A stretch of DNA of 64,000 bases. Source: an uncultured Croceitalea sp. Lineage in GTDB: Bacteria > Bacteroidota > Bacteroidia > Flavobacteriales > Flavobacteriaceae. The position numbers were made by a program, and so were the translations under genes. Location of the stretch: the NCBI GenBank assembly GCA_947499565.1, contig CANMOV010000003.1, positions 1-64,000 on the forward strand, read 5' to 3'. This document shows positions 35,690-44,808 of this stretch, one piece after another. Each line of letters starts with the position of its first letter. Within the stretch, counting starts at the first letter, position 1. The notes under the pieces were generated by a model that searched no databases, was not told the DNA's origin, and was given only the letters and a program-made list of their open reading frames with translations.

Positions 35690-36100
35690 TCAAATTAAGA
35701 ATACCTCGTAAAGAATAATCCTATCTTCCGTGAGAAGGGGCGGGGGGTAATATTCATTGCTAACAATACTACTAGCAGAAGCTTTAAAAACGGCAGTAAT
35801 TGATGTAGTCAAAGCAACTAAGAATAGCTGCTGGTCAAAATCGAAATCGTTGAAACTTAATTTTAAATCATCTTGACCTTCAATAACAAAGGTTTCATCA
35901 TCACAACAATGATTTTCAACAGTATTATCTTCCAAAACTGCCATTGCAGCATCCATGCCACAATCCTCTGCTTTGGTAAAAAAGGCAACATCCATGACCC
36001 TACCCATGCATAGATGTTTATCAACTGTCCAAGAGACTGTTGAAAGCAACAGCATAAGTGCCATTGAACTAGATACTATTTTTTGAAAAGCCTTTTTCAT
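35690..36100 (-). CDS. HYC_CC_PP family small exported protein
   Basis: A 136-residue protein with an N-terminal hydrophobic segment (about 10-27) and the marks of the HYC_CC_PP family: a Cys after the signal (DKHLCMG; Leu-Cys where the name has Tyr-Cys), a later Cys-Cys pair (ENHCCDDE) and a Pro run near the C-terminus (YYPPPLL). Function unknown; these small proteins are usually next to metal-handling genes in Bacteroidota. It is first in the minus-strand locus. Confidence 0.75.
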   Translation of the reverse strand: MKKAFQKIVSSSMALMLLLSTVSWTVDKHLCMGRVMDVAFFTKAEDCGMDAAMAVLEDNTVENHCCDDETFVIEGQDDLKLSFNDFDFDQQLFLVALTTSITAVFKASASSIVSNEYYPPPLLTEDRIILYEVFLI

Positions 36101-36105
36101 CTGTG

Positions 36106-36139
36106 CAAATTTACAAAATATTCGTCTAAGGGTTTCAAA
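36106..36139 (-). promoter_or_regulatory. Promoter of the metal/thiol locus
   Basis: On the minus strand TTTG (36136-36139) is followed 22 bases later by TAAATTTG (36106-36113), an exact TAnnTTTG box. The -7 box ends five bases before the HYC_CC_PP start, so the 5' leader would be very short. Confidence 0.45.
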
Positions 36140-36230
36140 ACACCATTTTTGTTAACCAAATTTTAGGAAAAATACATTGTATTTTTCAAGGATTTTGTTC
36201 GACTTTTACCACCTTAAATAAAGCAGAAAA

Positions 36231-36683
36231 ATGTTCGATAATCTTAAAGAAGAGGTAACCCAAATTATCATTGATGAATTAAAGAATACCAACGATAAAA
36301 TGCAACAAATCTGTGATTTGCTTCAAGAAAAAGTAACCCATTATGACTGGGTAGGTTTTTATTTTAAGAATGGGGATAAACGCGAATTAAAACTAGGGCC
36401 CTTTGCAGGAGATCCAACGGACCATACCATAATCCCATTTGGAAAAGGAATTTGTGGTCAAGTTGCTGAGAGTAACGAAAATTTTGTTGTTCCCGATGTT
36501 CAAGCGCAAGACAACTACATTGCATGTAGCATCAATGTTAAATCTGAAATTGTAGTACCGTTGTTTAAAGATGGCGAAAATATAGGCCAAATAGATATTG
36601 ATTCTAATACTCCAGACCCATTTACTAGTCAAGATGAACGCTTTTTAGAGTTTGTGAATAGAGAAGTGGCAAAAATTCTTTAA
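36231..36683 (+). CDS. GAF domain protein, fRMsr-like
   Basis: A 150-residue single GAF domain resembling free methionine-(R)-sulfoxide reductase: DWVGFYF, ELKLGPFAGDP, FGKGICGQVAES, VPDVQAQDNYIACS and SEIVVPLF. Of the three Cys of characterised enzymes, those in GICG and YIAC are present, but the first (in the GPF..xAC stretch) is absent, replaced by DPTDHTII. Reductase activity would need the remaining pair, or the protein may only bind a ligand. It stands alone ahead of purH. Confidence 0.75.
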   Translation: MFDNLKEEVTQIIIDELKNTNDKMQQICDLLQEKVTHYDWVGFYFKNGDKRELKLGPFAGDPTDHTIIPFGKGICGQVAESNENFVVPDVQAQDNYIACSINVKSEIVVPLFKDGENIGQIDIDSNTPDPFTSQDERFLEFVNREVAKIL

Positions 36684-36771
36684 AACTTAAGGGGTTTTGT
36701 TGATAACCCAATTAAATTCTTGCTCTTAAAAAAAGTATTTTTGAGGCTTAATTTTTCGCATCAAAATATTC

Positions 36772-38304
36772 ATGAGCACTACCAAAAAAGCAACTTCAGC
36801 ACTTATTTCAGTTTTTCATAAGGACGGACTTGAGCCAATTGTTAAAAAATTCGATGAGTTAGGTATTACCATTTATTCTACCGGGGGTACCGAAAAGTTC
36901 ATTGCAGATTTAGGCATCAATGTGGTGCCTGTAGAGGATGTAACTAGTTACCCCTCTATTCTAGGGGGTAGGGTAAAGACCCTTCACCCAAAAGTTTTTG
37001 GAGGAATCTTAAATAGACAAGACCATGATGGTGATATTGCCCAAATGGAAGAGTTTGAAATTCCACAGTTGGATATCGTTATTGTAGATTTATATCCTTT
37101 CGAAAAAACTGTTGCAAGTGGCGCTTCTGAACAAGATATTATCGAAAAAATTGATATCGGTGGTATTTCGCTAATCCGTGCAGCAGCGAAAAATTATAAA
37201 GATGTGCTTTGTGTTTCTTCAATGGAAGATTACGAAGATTTCTTAAATGTTATTTCTTCAGAAAATGGAATCACCACCATTGAGGATCGTAAACGCTTTG
37301 CTTCAAAAGCTTTTAATATTTCTTCCCACTATGATACTGCAATTTTTAATTACTTTAATAAAAACCATGATCTGGCAGCTCTAAAAGTGAGCGAGACCAA
37401 TGGAAAGGTATTAAGGTATGGAGAAAATCCACATCAAAAAGGCTTCTTTTTTGGAGATTTTGACGCAATGTTTGACAAACTACATGGAAAAGCACTTTCC
37501 TATAACAACCTACTAGATGTTGATGCTGCCGTTTTACTAATGAACGAGTTTAAAGGAGAAGCACCAACTTTTGCTATTCTAAAACACAATAATGCTTGTG
37601 GGTTGGCACAAAGAGATACAATACATAGGGCCTATGTGGATGCTTTAGCAGGTGATCCAGTTTCTGCTTTTGGTGGAATCTTAATTAGCAATACTGAAAT
37701 TGATGTAGCAACTGCTACCGAAATTCACAAGCTATTTTGTGAAGTGGTAATTGCTCCTAGCTATACCGATGATGCATTAGAAATACTTAAAGGCAAGAAA
37801 AACAGAATTATTTTAATTCAGAATGAGGTAGAAATGCCCAAAATGATAGTGCGGACTTGCTTAAATGGAATGCTACTTCAAGAAAAAGATCATAAAACCG
37901 ATACTGCCGAAAATTTAACTCATGCAACCAAAACAAAACCATCTGCACAAGAACTAGAGGACCTCTTGTTTGCTTCTAAACTATGTAAGCATACAAAGAG
38001 CAATACCATAGTTCTCGCTAAGAACAAACAACTTTGCGCGAGTGGTACCGGGCAGACTTCACGTGTTGATGCATTAAACCAAGCTATACATAAAGCAGGC
38101 ACCTTCAATTTTAATTTAGATGGTGCTGTCATGGCGAGTGATGCTTTCTTTCCTTTTCCGGATTGTGTAGAAATAGCACATAAAGCTGGAATTAAAAGTG
38201 TTATCCAACCTGGAGGGTCTATTAAAGACCAATTGAGTATTGATTATTGCAACGAAAATAACTTGGCGATGGTAATGACAGGTACACGTCATTTTAAGCA
38301 TTAA
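36772..38304 (+). CDS. purH: Bifunctional AICAR transformylase / IMP cyclohydrolase
   Basis: A 510-residue enzyme for the last two steps of IMP synthesis. The N-terminal cyclohydrolase part shows FHKDGLEPIVKKF, STGGTEKFI and GGRVKTLHPKVFGGIL. The C-terminal transformylase part shows RYGENPHQKG, KHNNACGLA, FGGILISN, ASGTGQTSRVDA, SDAFFPFPD and IQPGGSIKDQ. Full length, active-site Lys-His region present. Confidence 0.97.
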   Translation: MSTTKKATSALISVFHKDGLEPIVKKFDELGITIYSTGGTEKFIADLGINVVPVEDVTSYPSILGGRVKTLHPKVFGGILNRQDHDGDIAQMEEFEIPQLDIVIVDLYPFEKTVASGASEQDIIEKIDIGGISLIRAAAKNYKDVLCVSSMEDYEDFLNVISSENGITTIEDRKRFASKAFNISSHYDTAIFNYFNKNHDLAALKVSETNGKVLRYGENPHQKGFFFGDFDAMFDKLHGKALSYNNLLDVDAAVLLMNEFKGEAPTFAILKHNNACGLAQRDTIHRAYVDALAGDPVSAFGGILISNTEIDVATATEIHKLFCEVVIAPSYTDDALEILKGKKNRIILIQNEVEMPKMIVRTCLNGMLLQEKDHKTDTAENLTHATKTKPSAQELEDLLFASKLCKHTKSNTIVLAKNKQLCASGTGQTSRVDALNQAIHKAGTFNFNLDGAVMASDAFFPFPDCVEIAHKAGIKSVIQPGGSIKDQLSIDYCNENNLAMVMTGTRHFKH

Positions 38305-38310
38305 TTTTAC

Positions 38311-38318
38311 TACTTTTG
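38311..38318 (+). promoter_or_regulatory. Promoter -7 box of the mre operon
   Basis: TACTTTTG fits TAnnTTTG exactly and lies 40 bases before the mreB ATG, in the short gap after purH. No good -33 element is visible, so partial read-through from purH is possible. Confidence 0.4.
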
Positions 38319-38358
38319 CCGATAAATTTTACCGTTAATCCGATAAACTCAAACTTTT

Positions 38359-39387
38359 ATGGGCTTTTTTGACTTTATGACCGAAGAGATTGCCATTGAC
38401 CTTGGCACGGCGAACACCTTAATTATTCATTTAGATAAGGTAGTAGTTGATAGTCCTTCTATTGTAGCTCGTGATAGAGTTTCTGGAAAAATCATTGCAG
38501 TTGGTAAAGAAGCCAACATGATGCAAGGTAAAACCCATGAAAATATAAAAACAATTCGACCACTTAAGGATGGGGTAATTGCTGACTTTGATGCATCTGA
38601 AAAGATGATTAATATGTTCATCAAAAATATTCCAGCGCTAAAGAAAAAGTGGTTCCCACCTGCATTGCGCATGGTTATTTGTATTCCTTCTGGGATTACA
38701 GAAGTAGAGATGCGTGCTGTACGTGAGTCTGCAGAGCGAGTAAATGGTAAAGAAGTCTACCTAATTCATGAACCTATGGCAGCTGCAATAGGGATTGGTT
38801 TGGACATTATGCAACCAAAAGGAAATATGATTGTAGACATAGGTGGTGGTACTACTGAAATCGCGGTTATTGCCTTAGGAGGTATTGTATGTGATAAATC
38901 GGTTAAGATTGCAGGTGATGTTTTCACTAATGACATTATTTATTACATGCGCACACAGCATAACCTTTATGTAGGTGAAAGTACGGCTGAAGCTATAAAA
39001 ATTGAAATTGGTTCTGCAACCGAAGATTTACAATCCCCCCCAGATGATAAATCAATTCAAGGTCGTGATTTACTTACAGGGAAACCCAAGCAGGTACATG
39101 TCTCCTATAGAGAAATCGCAAAAGCATTAGATAAAAGTATCTTACGTGTTGAAGATGCTGTTATGGAGACCTTATCACAGACTCCACCGGAACTAGCGGC
39201 AGATATTTATAACACTGGTATTTACCTTGCTGGTGGTGGTTCTATGCTACGCGGACTGGATAGAAGGTTATCACAAAAAACCGACCTTCCTGTTTATATT
39301 GCTGAGGATCCTTTAAGAGCTGTAGTTCGTGGTACTGGTATTGCTTTAAAAAATTTAGAGCGCTATAAGAATATCTTGATTAAATAA
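38359..39387 (+). CDS. mreB: Rod shape-determining protein MreB
   Basis: A 342-residue actin homologue: phosphate 1 loop IDLGTANTLI, phosphate 2 VDIGGGTTEIAVI, adenosine motif YLAGGGSMLRGLDRRLS. The N-terminus MGFFDFMTEEIA is a plausible membrane-binding helix. It organises lateral peptidoglycan synthesis with MreC, MreD, PBP2 and RodA, all encoded downstream. Confidence 0.97.
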   Translation: MGFFDFMTEEIAIDLGTANTLIIHLDKVVVDSPSIVARDRVSGKIIAVGKEANMMQGKTHENIKTIRPLKDGVIADFDASEKMINMFIKNIPALKKKWFPPALRMVICIPSGITEVEMRAVRESAERVNGKEVYLIHEPMAAAIGIGLDIMQPKGNMIVDIGGGTTEIAVIALGGIVCDKSVKIAGDVFTNDIIYYMRTQHNLYVGESTAEAIKIEIGSATEDLQSPPDDKSIQGRDLLTGKPKQVHVSYREIAKALDKSILRVEDAVMETLSQTPPELAADIYNTGIYLAGGGSMLRGLDRRLSQKTDLPVYIAEDPLRAVVRGTGIALKNLERYKNILIK

Positions 39388-39434
39388 AAAGAAAGGCTTT
39401 AAAGCTTATTTTTTTAACCAAACAATTGAATTGA

Positions 39435-40253
39435 ATGCAACGGATTATCAATTTTATCCTAAGCAACAGAAATGCATTTCTCTATGCTTTTCTACTTTTG
39501 ATATCTTTAATACTCACCTTTCGCTCGCATTCTTACCATCAATCAAAAGCATTTAACTCCTCTAAATGGTTAACTGGAACTGTTTATCAGACATCAGATA
39601 ATATTACTTCATATTTTAATTTAAGAAAAGAGAATAGCAGTTTAGTCGAAGAAAACAGAAGATTAAGAGAGCAAATCTTTAATCTAAAAATTGAGAATCT
39701 AACAGTTTTAGACAGTTCAACCACCAATTATGAAGTTGTTGCTGCCAAAATCACAAAAAACAGTTTTGCGTCACCCAGAAATTACCTCACAATAGATAAG
39801 GGCGGAAAACACGGTATTGAACAAGACATGGGTGTGATAACCACCAAAGGAATATTAGGCATTGTAGAGAATACTTCTACTAATTTTTCCACGGTACAGA
39901 GTATTCTTAATACAAATTCCAACATAAATGCTAAAATAAAGAACACTGATTATTTTGGTTCTTTAGTTTGGAACGCAAACGATTATAATACTGTGCAGTT
40001 GGTAGACATCCCAAGATTAGTTCCCGTAAAAATTGGAGATACAATTGTAACTGGGGCAATGTCAAGTATATTTCCTGAAAATATCCCAATTGGATTTATT
40101 AAGGACTTTAATTTAAATGACGCACAAAGCTTTTATAATATAAATATTCATCTTTTTAACGATATGGCTAACCTTAAGAATATCTATGTTATTAGCAATA
40201 AGAACAGGGAAGAAATCATTGAACTAGAAGCAAAAACCAACAATGTTCAATAA
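39435..40253 (+). CDS. mreC: Rod shape-determining protein MreC
   Basis: A 272-residue protein with one membrane helix near the N-terminus (FLYAFLLLISLILTF, about 14-28), a coiled coil (LRKENSSLVEENRRLREQIFNLK, about 58-80) and a periplasmic beta domain (VVAAKITKNSFASPRNYLTIDKG; GVITTKGILGIVENT). It bridges MreB and the elongation synthase. Its last 11 bases overlap mreD. Confidence 0.93.
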   Translation: MQRIINFILSNRNAFLYAFLLLISLILTFRSHSYHQSKAFNSSKWLTGTVYQTSDNITSYFNLRKENSSLVEENRRLREQIFNLKIENLTVLDSSTTNYEVVAAKITKNSFASPRNYLTIDKGGKHGIEQDMGVITTKGILGIVENTSTNFSTVQSILNTNSNINAKIKNTDYFGSLVWNANDYNTVQLVDIPRLVPVKIGDTIVTGAMSSIFPENIPIGFIKDFNLNDAQSFYNINIHLFNDMANLKNIYVISNKNREEIIELEAKTNNVQ

Positions 40254-40752
40254 CAGTATTGTTTTAAATAGCACCCGTTTTATTCTGCTAATTCTAGCAC
40301 AAGTGTTAATTTTTAATCATTTGAATTTCATGGGAATCATAAACCCTATGATTTATATCCTTTTTGTGTATTGGTACCCTTTGCGCGAGAATACTGCGAT
40401 TTTTTTACTAGTTAGTTTTCTATTAGGTTTCAGCATAGATTTATTTTCAGACACTATGGCTATTCATTCAGCTGCTATTTTAACTATAGCTTTTGCTAGA
40501 CCTGTTTTAATGCGATTTTGTTTCGGGGCTAATTTTGAGTTTCAAGGATTTACATTTAAAAATACGACACAAGTACAGCGAATGACATTCTTAGGGTTAT
40601 TAATTGGGTTTCATCATTTAATATTCTTTTCATTAGAACTATTAAGTTTCTCACATTTACTATTAATTTTGAAGAAAGTACTTTTCACAGGAATCGCTAC
40701 TTTTTTGATTTGCTTATTGTTAAGTTCACTTTTTGCGAAAGAAACCGAATAA
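40243..40752 (+). CDS. mreD: Rod shape-determining protein MreD
   Basis: A 169-residue membrane protein with five or six helices and no large soluble part. It carries the short MreD-type stretch LLGFSIDLFSDTMAIHSAA. Assigned by hydropathy and by its place between mreC and the PBP2 gene. Confidence 0.88.
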   Translation: MFNNSIVLNSTRFILLILAQVLIFNHLNFMGIINPMIYILFVYWYPLRENTAIFLLVSFLLGFSIDLFSDTMAIHSAAILTIAFARPVLMRFCFGANFEFQGFTFKNTTQVQRMTFLGLLIGFHHLIFFSLELLSFSHLLLILKKVLFTGIATFLICLLLSSLFAKETE

Positions 40753-40789
40753 AAGAGCGTAATTTTCGTTATTGAATTAATTGCTACAC

Positions 40790-42658
40790 ATGAAAAAATT
40801 ATTACTATCCTCTATAATTATTATCATAGGCATTACCTTCTTAGGTAGATTATCCTACTTGCAATTATTCAGTTTTTCTCCAAATCAAATTTTAGAAGAC
40901 CCAGCAATTAAGACCGTATATGACTATCCAGAGAGAGGATATATTTATGATAGAAATGGGGAACTCCTAGTTGGAAACCAACCTGCATATGATGTCATGG
41001 TTATTCCAAGAGAAACCAAAACACTGGACACCTTAGAATTCTGTGGTTTACTTGGTTTGGAAAAAGAGGACTTCATTTTGAAAATGAAGAAAGCAAGAAG
41101 ATATTCTCCCCGTTTACCTTCTGTTTTAGTGGCGCAATTATCTAAAGAGGATTATGCTAGCCTACAAGAAAAAATGCGAAAATATATAGGCTTTTACATT
41201 CAGAAAAGGTCTCTTCGCGATTATGTCACCAATAGCGCTGCCAATGTTCTTGGCTACATTAGTGAAGTAAATGAAACCGATTTAAGAACAAATCCCTATT
41301 ACACTGCAGGTGAATTAAAAGGTAGAACCGGTATTGAAAAACAATATGAAGATGCCTTAAGAGGTCGAAAAGGCGTAAAGTATATTCAAAAAGATCGCTT
41401 TAATCGTGATATTGGTAAATTCAAAAATGGGAAGCTTGATACGCTTCCTGAGTTGGGTAAAGAAATACACATTACTATAGACAAGACACTCCAAGAATAT
41501 GGAGAGTTATTAATGCATGGCAAAAGAGGAGGTATTGTAGCTATTGAGCCTAACTCTGGTGAAATTTTGGCAATGATTTCTGGGCCAACTTACAATCCCG
41601 ACCTTTTAGTAGGTAGAGAACGTTCGAAAAACTATACCAAGCTTCATTATGATAGTATTGCAAGACCCACTTGGGACCGCTCAATTTTAGCAGAACCTTC
41701 ACCTGGCTCACCCTTTAAAACGCTAAATGCTCTTGCTGCGCTTCAAGAAGGTGTAATTCAACCCAAGACTAAGTTTAGATGTTACAATGGTTTTTATGTT
41801 GGCAAGAATAAAAAAGGATGTCATTGCGGTGGCGGTGTCCGTGATTTAAATTCGGGTATTTTTAATTCGTGTAACGCTTATTTCGCGGGTACTTTTCGAA
41901 AAATTTATGGAAAATATAAGACCACTGATGAAGGAATGGACGTATGGGAAAAGCATATGAAAAGTTTTGGTCTGGGTAATTATTTGGGTACAGATTTGCC
42001 AACTGGTCGTCCTGGTAGAATCCCAAATAAGGCCTATTATGACAAGGCTTATGGTGATGGCAGATGGGCGTCATCTTTTATAATTTCAAATGCCATCGGG
42101 CAAGGAGAAGTAGCGGCCACGCCTATTCAATTGGCAAATATGACTGCTGCAATAGCTAATAGAGGATTCTTCTACACACCTCATATTATCAAACAAATCG
42201 GCAATAATAGCAGTCTTGACCCCATTTATACCCAACGTAGGTATACAACTATTGACAAAGAGCACTTTGAGCCTGTAATAGATGCCATGCATAATGTGTA
42301 CAAATATGGAACTGCAAAGTGGTTACGCATACCTGGAATAGAAATTGCTGGAAAAACGGGTACCGTAGAAAACTTCACTAGAATTGATGGTGAACGCGTA
42401 CAACTTACGGATCACTCTATTTTTGTGGCGTTCGCACCAGTTGATAATCCAAAAATAGCATTGGCTGTATATATTGAGCACGGATATTATGGAGGCAGAT
42501 ATGCTGGACATATAGCTTCTTTGCTTATTGAAAAATTTATAAAAGGAGAAATTACCCGTACTGATCTAGAAAAAAAGATGTTAGAAAAGACACTGGAGCA
42601 CGAGTATGCTAAACCTTTAAGTGGTGAGCCTTTTAAAATAAATGAATATTACTGGTAA
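40790..42658 (+). CDS. mrdA: Penicillin-binding protein 2 (elongation transpeptidase)
   Basis: A 622-residue class B PBP: membrane anchor (about 4-22), pedestal with RGYIYDRNGELL, transpeptidase with SPFK (SxxK, in AEPSPGSPFKTLN), SCN (in GIFNSCNAYF) and KTG (in IAGKTGTVENF). It crosslinks lateral-wall peptidoglycan together with RodA, encoded three bases downstream. ATG at 40790 is chosen over a TTG three codons earlier. A Cys-rich run (CHCGGG) before the SxN motif is notable but consistent with a PBP2 loop. Confidence 0.93.
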   Translation: MKKLLLSSIIIIIGITFLGRLSYLQLFSFSPNQILEDPAIKTVYDYPERGYIYDRNGELLVGNQPAYDVMVIPRETKTLDTLEFCGLLGLEKEDFILKMKKARRYSPRLPSVLVAQLSKEDYASLQEKMRKYIGFYIQKRSLRDYVTNSAANVLGYISEVNETDLRTNPYYTAGELKGRTGIEKQYEDALRGRKGVKYIQKDRFNRDIGKFKNGKLDTLPELGKEIHITIDKTLQEYGELLMHGKRGGIVAIEPNSGEILAMISGPTYNPDLLVGRERSKNYTKLHYDSIARPTWDRSILAEPSPGSPFKTLNALAALQEGVIQPKTKFRCYNGFYVGKNKKGCHCGGGVRDLNSGIFNSCNAYFAGTFRKIYGKYKTTDEGMDVWEKHMKSFGLGNYLGTDLPTGRPGRIPNKAYYDKAYGDGRWASSFIISNAIGQGEVAATPIQLANMTAAIANRGFFYTPHIIKQIGNNSSLDPIYTQRRYTTIDKEHFEPVIDAMHNVYKYGTAKWLRIPGIEIAGKTGTVENFTRIDGERVQLTDHSIFVAFAPVDNPKIALAVYIEHGYYGGRYAGHIASLLIEKFIKGEITRTDLEKKMLEKTLEHEYAKPLSGEPFKINEYYW

Positions 42659-42661
42659 GGC

Positions 42662-43930
42662 ATGCTAAGACGTATTGATTGGTTAACTGTCTTCCTATAT
42701 GGCCTATTAGTTTTTTTCGGCTGGATAAATATTTATAGTACCACCTTATCAGACACCTCACTTTCACTCTTTGATACTTCAACATTATATGGAAAACAAT
42801 TGTTTTTCATTTGTATTAGCCTAGTTAGTATTCTAATCATCATGTTTGTAGATACTAACTTTTTTGAACGTTTTTCTGGGGTATTTTATGTTCTAGGATT
42901 GATATTACTTCTTGGATTATTTCCTTTTGGAAAAGTAATTGGTGGCGCTAAATCTTGGTATGACCTGGGTTTTATGAACCTACAACCTTCAGAATTCGTT
43001 AAAGTTGCGGCAGCATTAGCCTTAGCTAAATACCTAAGTGATATACAAACAGATATTAAAAACAAAAAACATCAGTTTTATGCTATTCTGGTAATTCTAA
43101 TTCCCCTTTTATTAGTATTACCGCAACCAGATCCTGGAAGTGCTTTAGTATTTTTTGCACTTTTCTTTGTGTTGTTTAGAGAAGGTCTCCCTATTTATTA
43201 CCTGGGTCTTGCATTATTATTTATTGCGCTTTTTTTATTTACATTAATGTTTGGAACAATATGGGTCGCCATTGGTTTGGGCATGTTGGTTTCTCTTTTC
43301 TTTTTCTTTAAAAGACCCGATTTAAAAATTCCAACGCTGCCTCTTATTATTTTTATTGTAGGGTGCCTTGTTGTTTCGCTATCTGTGAATTTCGTATTTG
43401 AAAATGTTTTTGAGCAACGTCACAGAGATAGATTTGGTCTTTGGTTAAATCTAGAAAAGGATGCCACTAAACTGGAACAAATAAAAAAGACTATCGGTTA
43501 CAATACCTATCAAGCAGAGAAAGCCATAGAATCCGGTGGTTTTTTTGGAAAAGGATTCTTAGAGGGTACTAGAACAAAAGGAGATTTTGTTCCAGCACAA
43601 CACACCGACTATATTTTTAGCTCTGTAGGTGAAGAATGGGGATTTATAGGTACTGCTTTGGTAATCGTGATTTTTACGCTGTTCTTTCTACGATTGGTGC
43701 AAATTGCAGAAAGGCAAAAAAGAGAGTTCAGTAGAATGTACGGCTATGGAGTCATAGCCATCTTGCTCATCCACTATTTTATTAATATTGGAATGGTAAT
43801 TGGGCTTTTGCCAACTATTGGAATTCCATTGCCATTTTTTAGCTACGGGGGTTCTGGGTTGTTATTTTTTACAGCTATGTTATTTATCTTTCTAAAGTTT
43901 GATGCGTCTAGATTGAATGAGGGTATTTAA
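42662..43930 (+). CDS. rodA: Rod shape SEDS glycosyltransferase RodA
   Basis: A 422-residue polytopic membrane protein of the SEDS family: GAKSWYDLGFMNLQPSEFVK, QPDPGSALVFF (the loop with the catalytic Asp), QHTDYIFSSVGEEWGF and GIPLPFFSYGGSG. It polymerises lipid II glycan strands with PBP2. Its end overlaps the convergent nuclease gene by four bases. Confidence 0.95.
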   Translation: MLRRIDWLTVFLYGLLVFFGWINIYSTTLSDTSLSLFDTSTLYGKQLFFICISLVSILIIMFVDTNFFERFSGVFYVLGLILLLGLFPFGKVIGGAKSWYDLGFMNLQPSEFVKVAAALALAKYLSDIQTDIKNKKHQFYAILVILIPLLLVLPQPDPGSALVFFALFFVLFREGLPIYYLGLALLFIALFLFTLMFGTIWVAIGLGMLVSLFFFFKRPDLKIPTLPLIIFIVGCLVVSLSVNFVFENVFEQRHRDRFGLWLNLEKDATKLEQIKKTIGYNTYQAEKAIESGGFFGKGFLEGTRTKGDFVPAQHTDYIFSSVGEEWGFIGTALVIVIFTLFFLRLVQIAERQKREFSRMYGYGVIAILLIHYFINIGMVIGLLPTIGIPLPFFSYGGSGLLFFTAMLFIFLKFDASRLNEGI

Positions 43931-44727
43931 AAACTCCATCCTTTCTTAGAAACAGCACTTTCAAACTTTTCTTGTAATTCTTTCTTTTGATTTTGAAAAA
44001 AATCTATTCCTGTCTTTTCTTCCAAATCATTAATAGAGACTAAAAAATTGGTTAATGGTTTTGTACTTTCTTTATGAGGGAATAAAAATGCTAGCGCCTT
44101 AATTTTATTATTTTCCTTTCTAAAAACAATTTTATAAAATGAATTGGGAACATCCACATCCTCCTCGCCTATTTCTTCCAAATCATCTTCCAATACACCT
44201 CCTGTTATTACATATAAATCACCATACTTTTTACACCATTGACGAATTTGTTGTTCTAACCGATTCCAAACCCCTGCATTAAAATCTTTACGTTGCGGAG
44301 TGATATTACTCGTATAAAAAGTCTCATTGTACGCGTATTCCGAAAACCTACGGTCTCCTGCAGGGCATAAATGACCCCTATCATACCCAGATCTTTTATA
44401 GTTACGCCAATCTGCTGATTTTGATTTCACTTTTGGGTCTTCAATAAAATATGGTCTTTTTCTATCATCATACGTCAAGTGACTCTTTTTTAGTTCATAC
44501 ATCACCCATTCTGCTTGCTCAAAAGGCTCATTATAAGAAAGCGTATAATAATCGTGAAAAACAACGGTATTGGTTGTAGAACTCGGCAATAAGTTTGAGT
44601 AAACTTCAGAAACATCCTTATTATTTTTTGGGTTAGAATACGGGCTAGGCGTATAAAAATTCTCAAACAGCCAAAATCCAATAATACAAACAATTAAAAG
44701 GATTGTGTAGATAGTCTTGTTCTTCAT
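43927..44727 (-). CDS. Secreted DNA/RNA non-specific endonuclease
   Basis: A 266-residue protein with an N-terminal membrane or signal segment (about 5-24), then the beta-beta-alpha metal nuclease domain: YDRGHLCPAGDR (DRGH, with the general-base His), FYTSNITPQRKDFNAGVWNRLE (metal-binding Asn region) and LYVITGGVL. It cleaves DNA and/or RNA outside the cytosol, probably for nutrient recovery. A cleavable signal peptide is not certain. Confidence 0.88.
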   Translation of the reverse strand: MKNKTIYTILLIVCIIGFWLFENFYTPSPYSNPKNNKDVSEVYSNLLPSSTTNTVVFHDYYTLSYNEPFEQAEWVMYELKKSHLTYDDRKRPYFIEDPKVKSKSADWRNYKRSGYDRGHLCPAGDRRFSEYAYNETFYTSNITPQRKDFNAGVWNRLEQQIRQWCKKYGDLYVITGGVLEDDLEEIGEEDVDVPNSFYKIVFRKENNKIKALAFLFPHKESTKPLTNFLVSINDLEEKTGIDFFQNQKKELQEKFESAVSKKGWSF

Positions 44728-44760
44728 GCCCTAAAAATAACTCCCCAAATATCGGAAACA

Positions 44761-44788
44761 AAAAAGTCCGGTTAAAACCGGACTTTTT
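44761..44788 (-). terminator. Terminator of the Tsp protease gene
   Basis: Perfect 13-base arms AAAAAGTCCGGTT and AACCGGACTTTTT with a two-base AA spacer. It lies 20 bases past the protease stop, and the symmetric A/T tracts could make it work both ways. Confidence 0.9.
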
Positions 44789-44808
44789 AATTATACCATC
44801 TATTAATC

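Noticed and set aside
39391-39418. Short palindrome GCTTTAAAGC followed by T-rich DNA between mreB and mreC
   Set aside because: The stem is too short once a loop is allowed, so I do not call it a terminator or attenuator.
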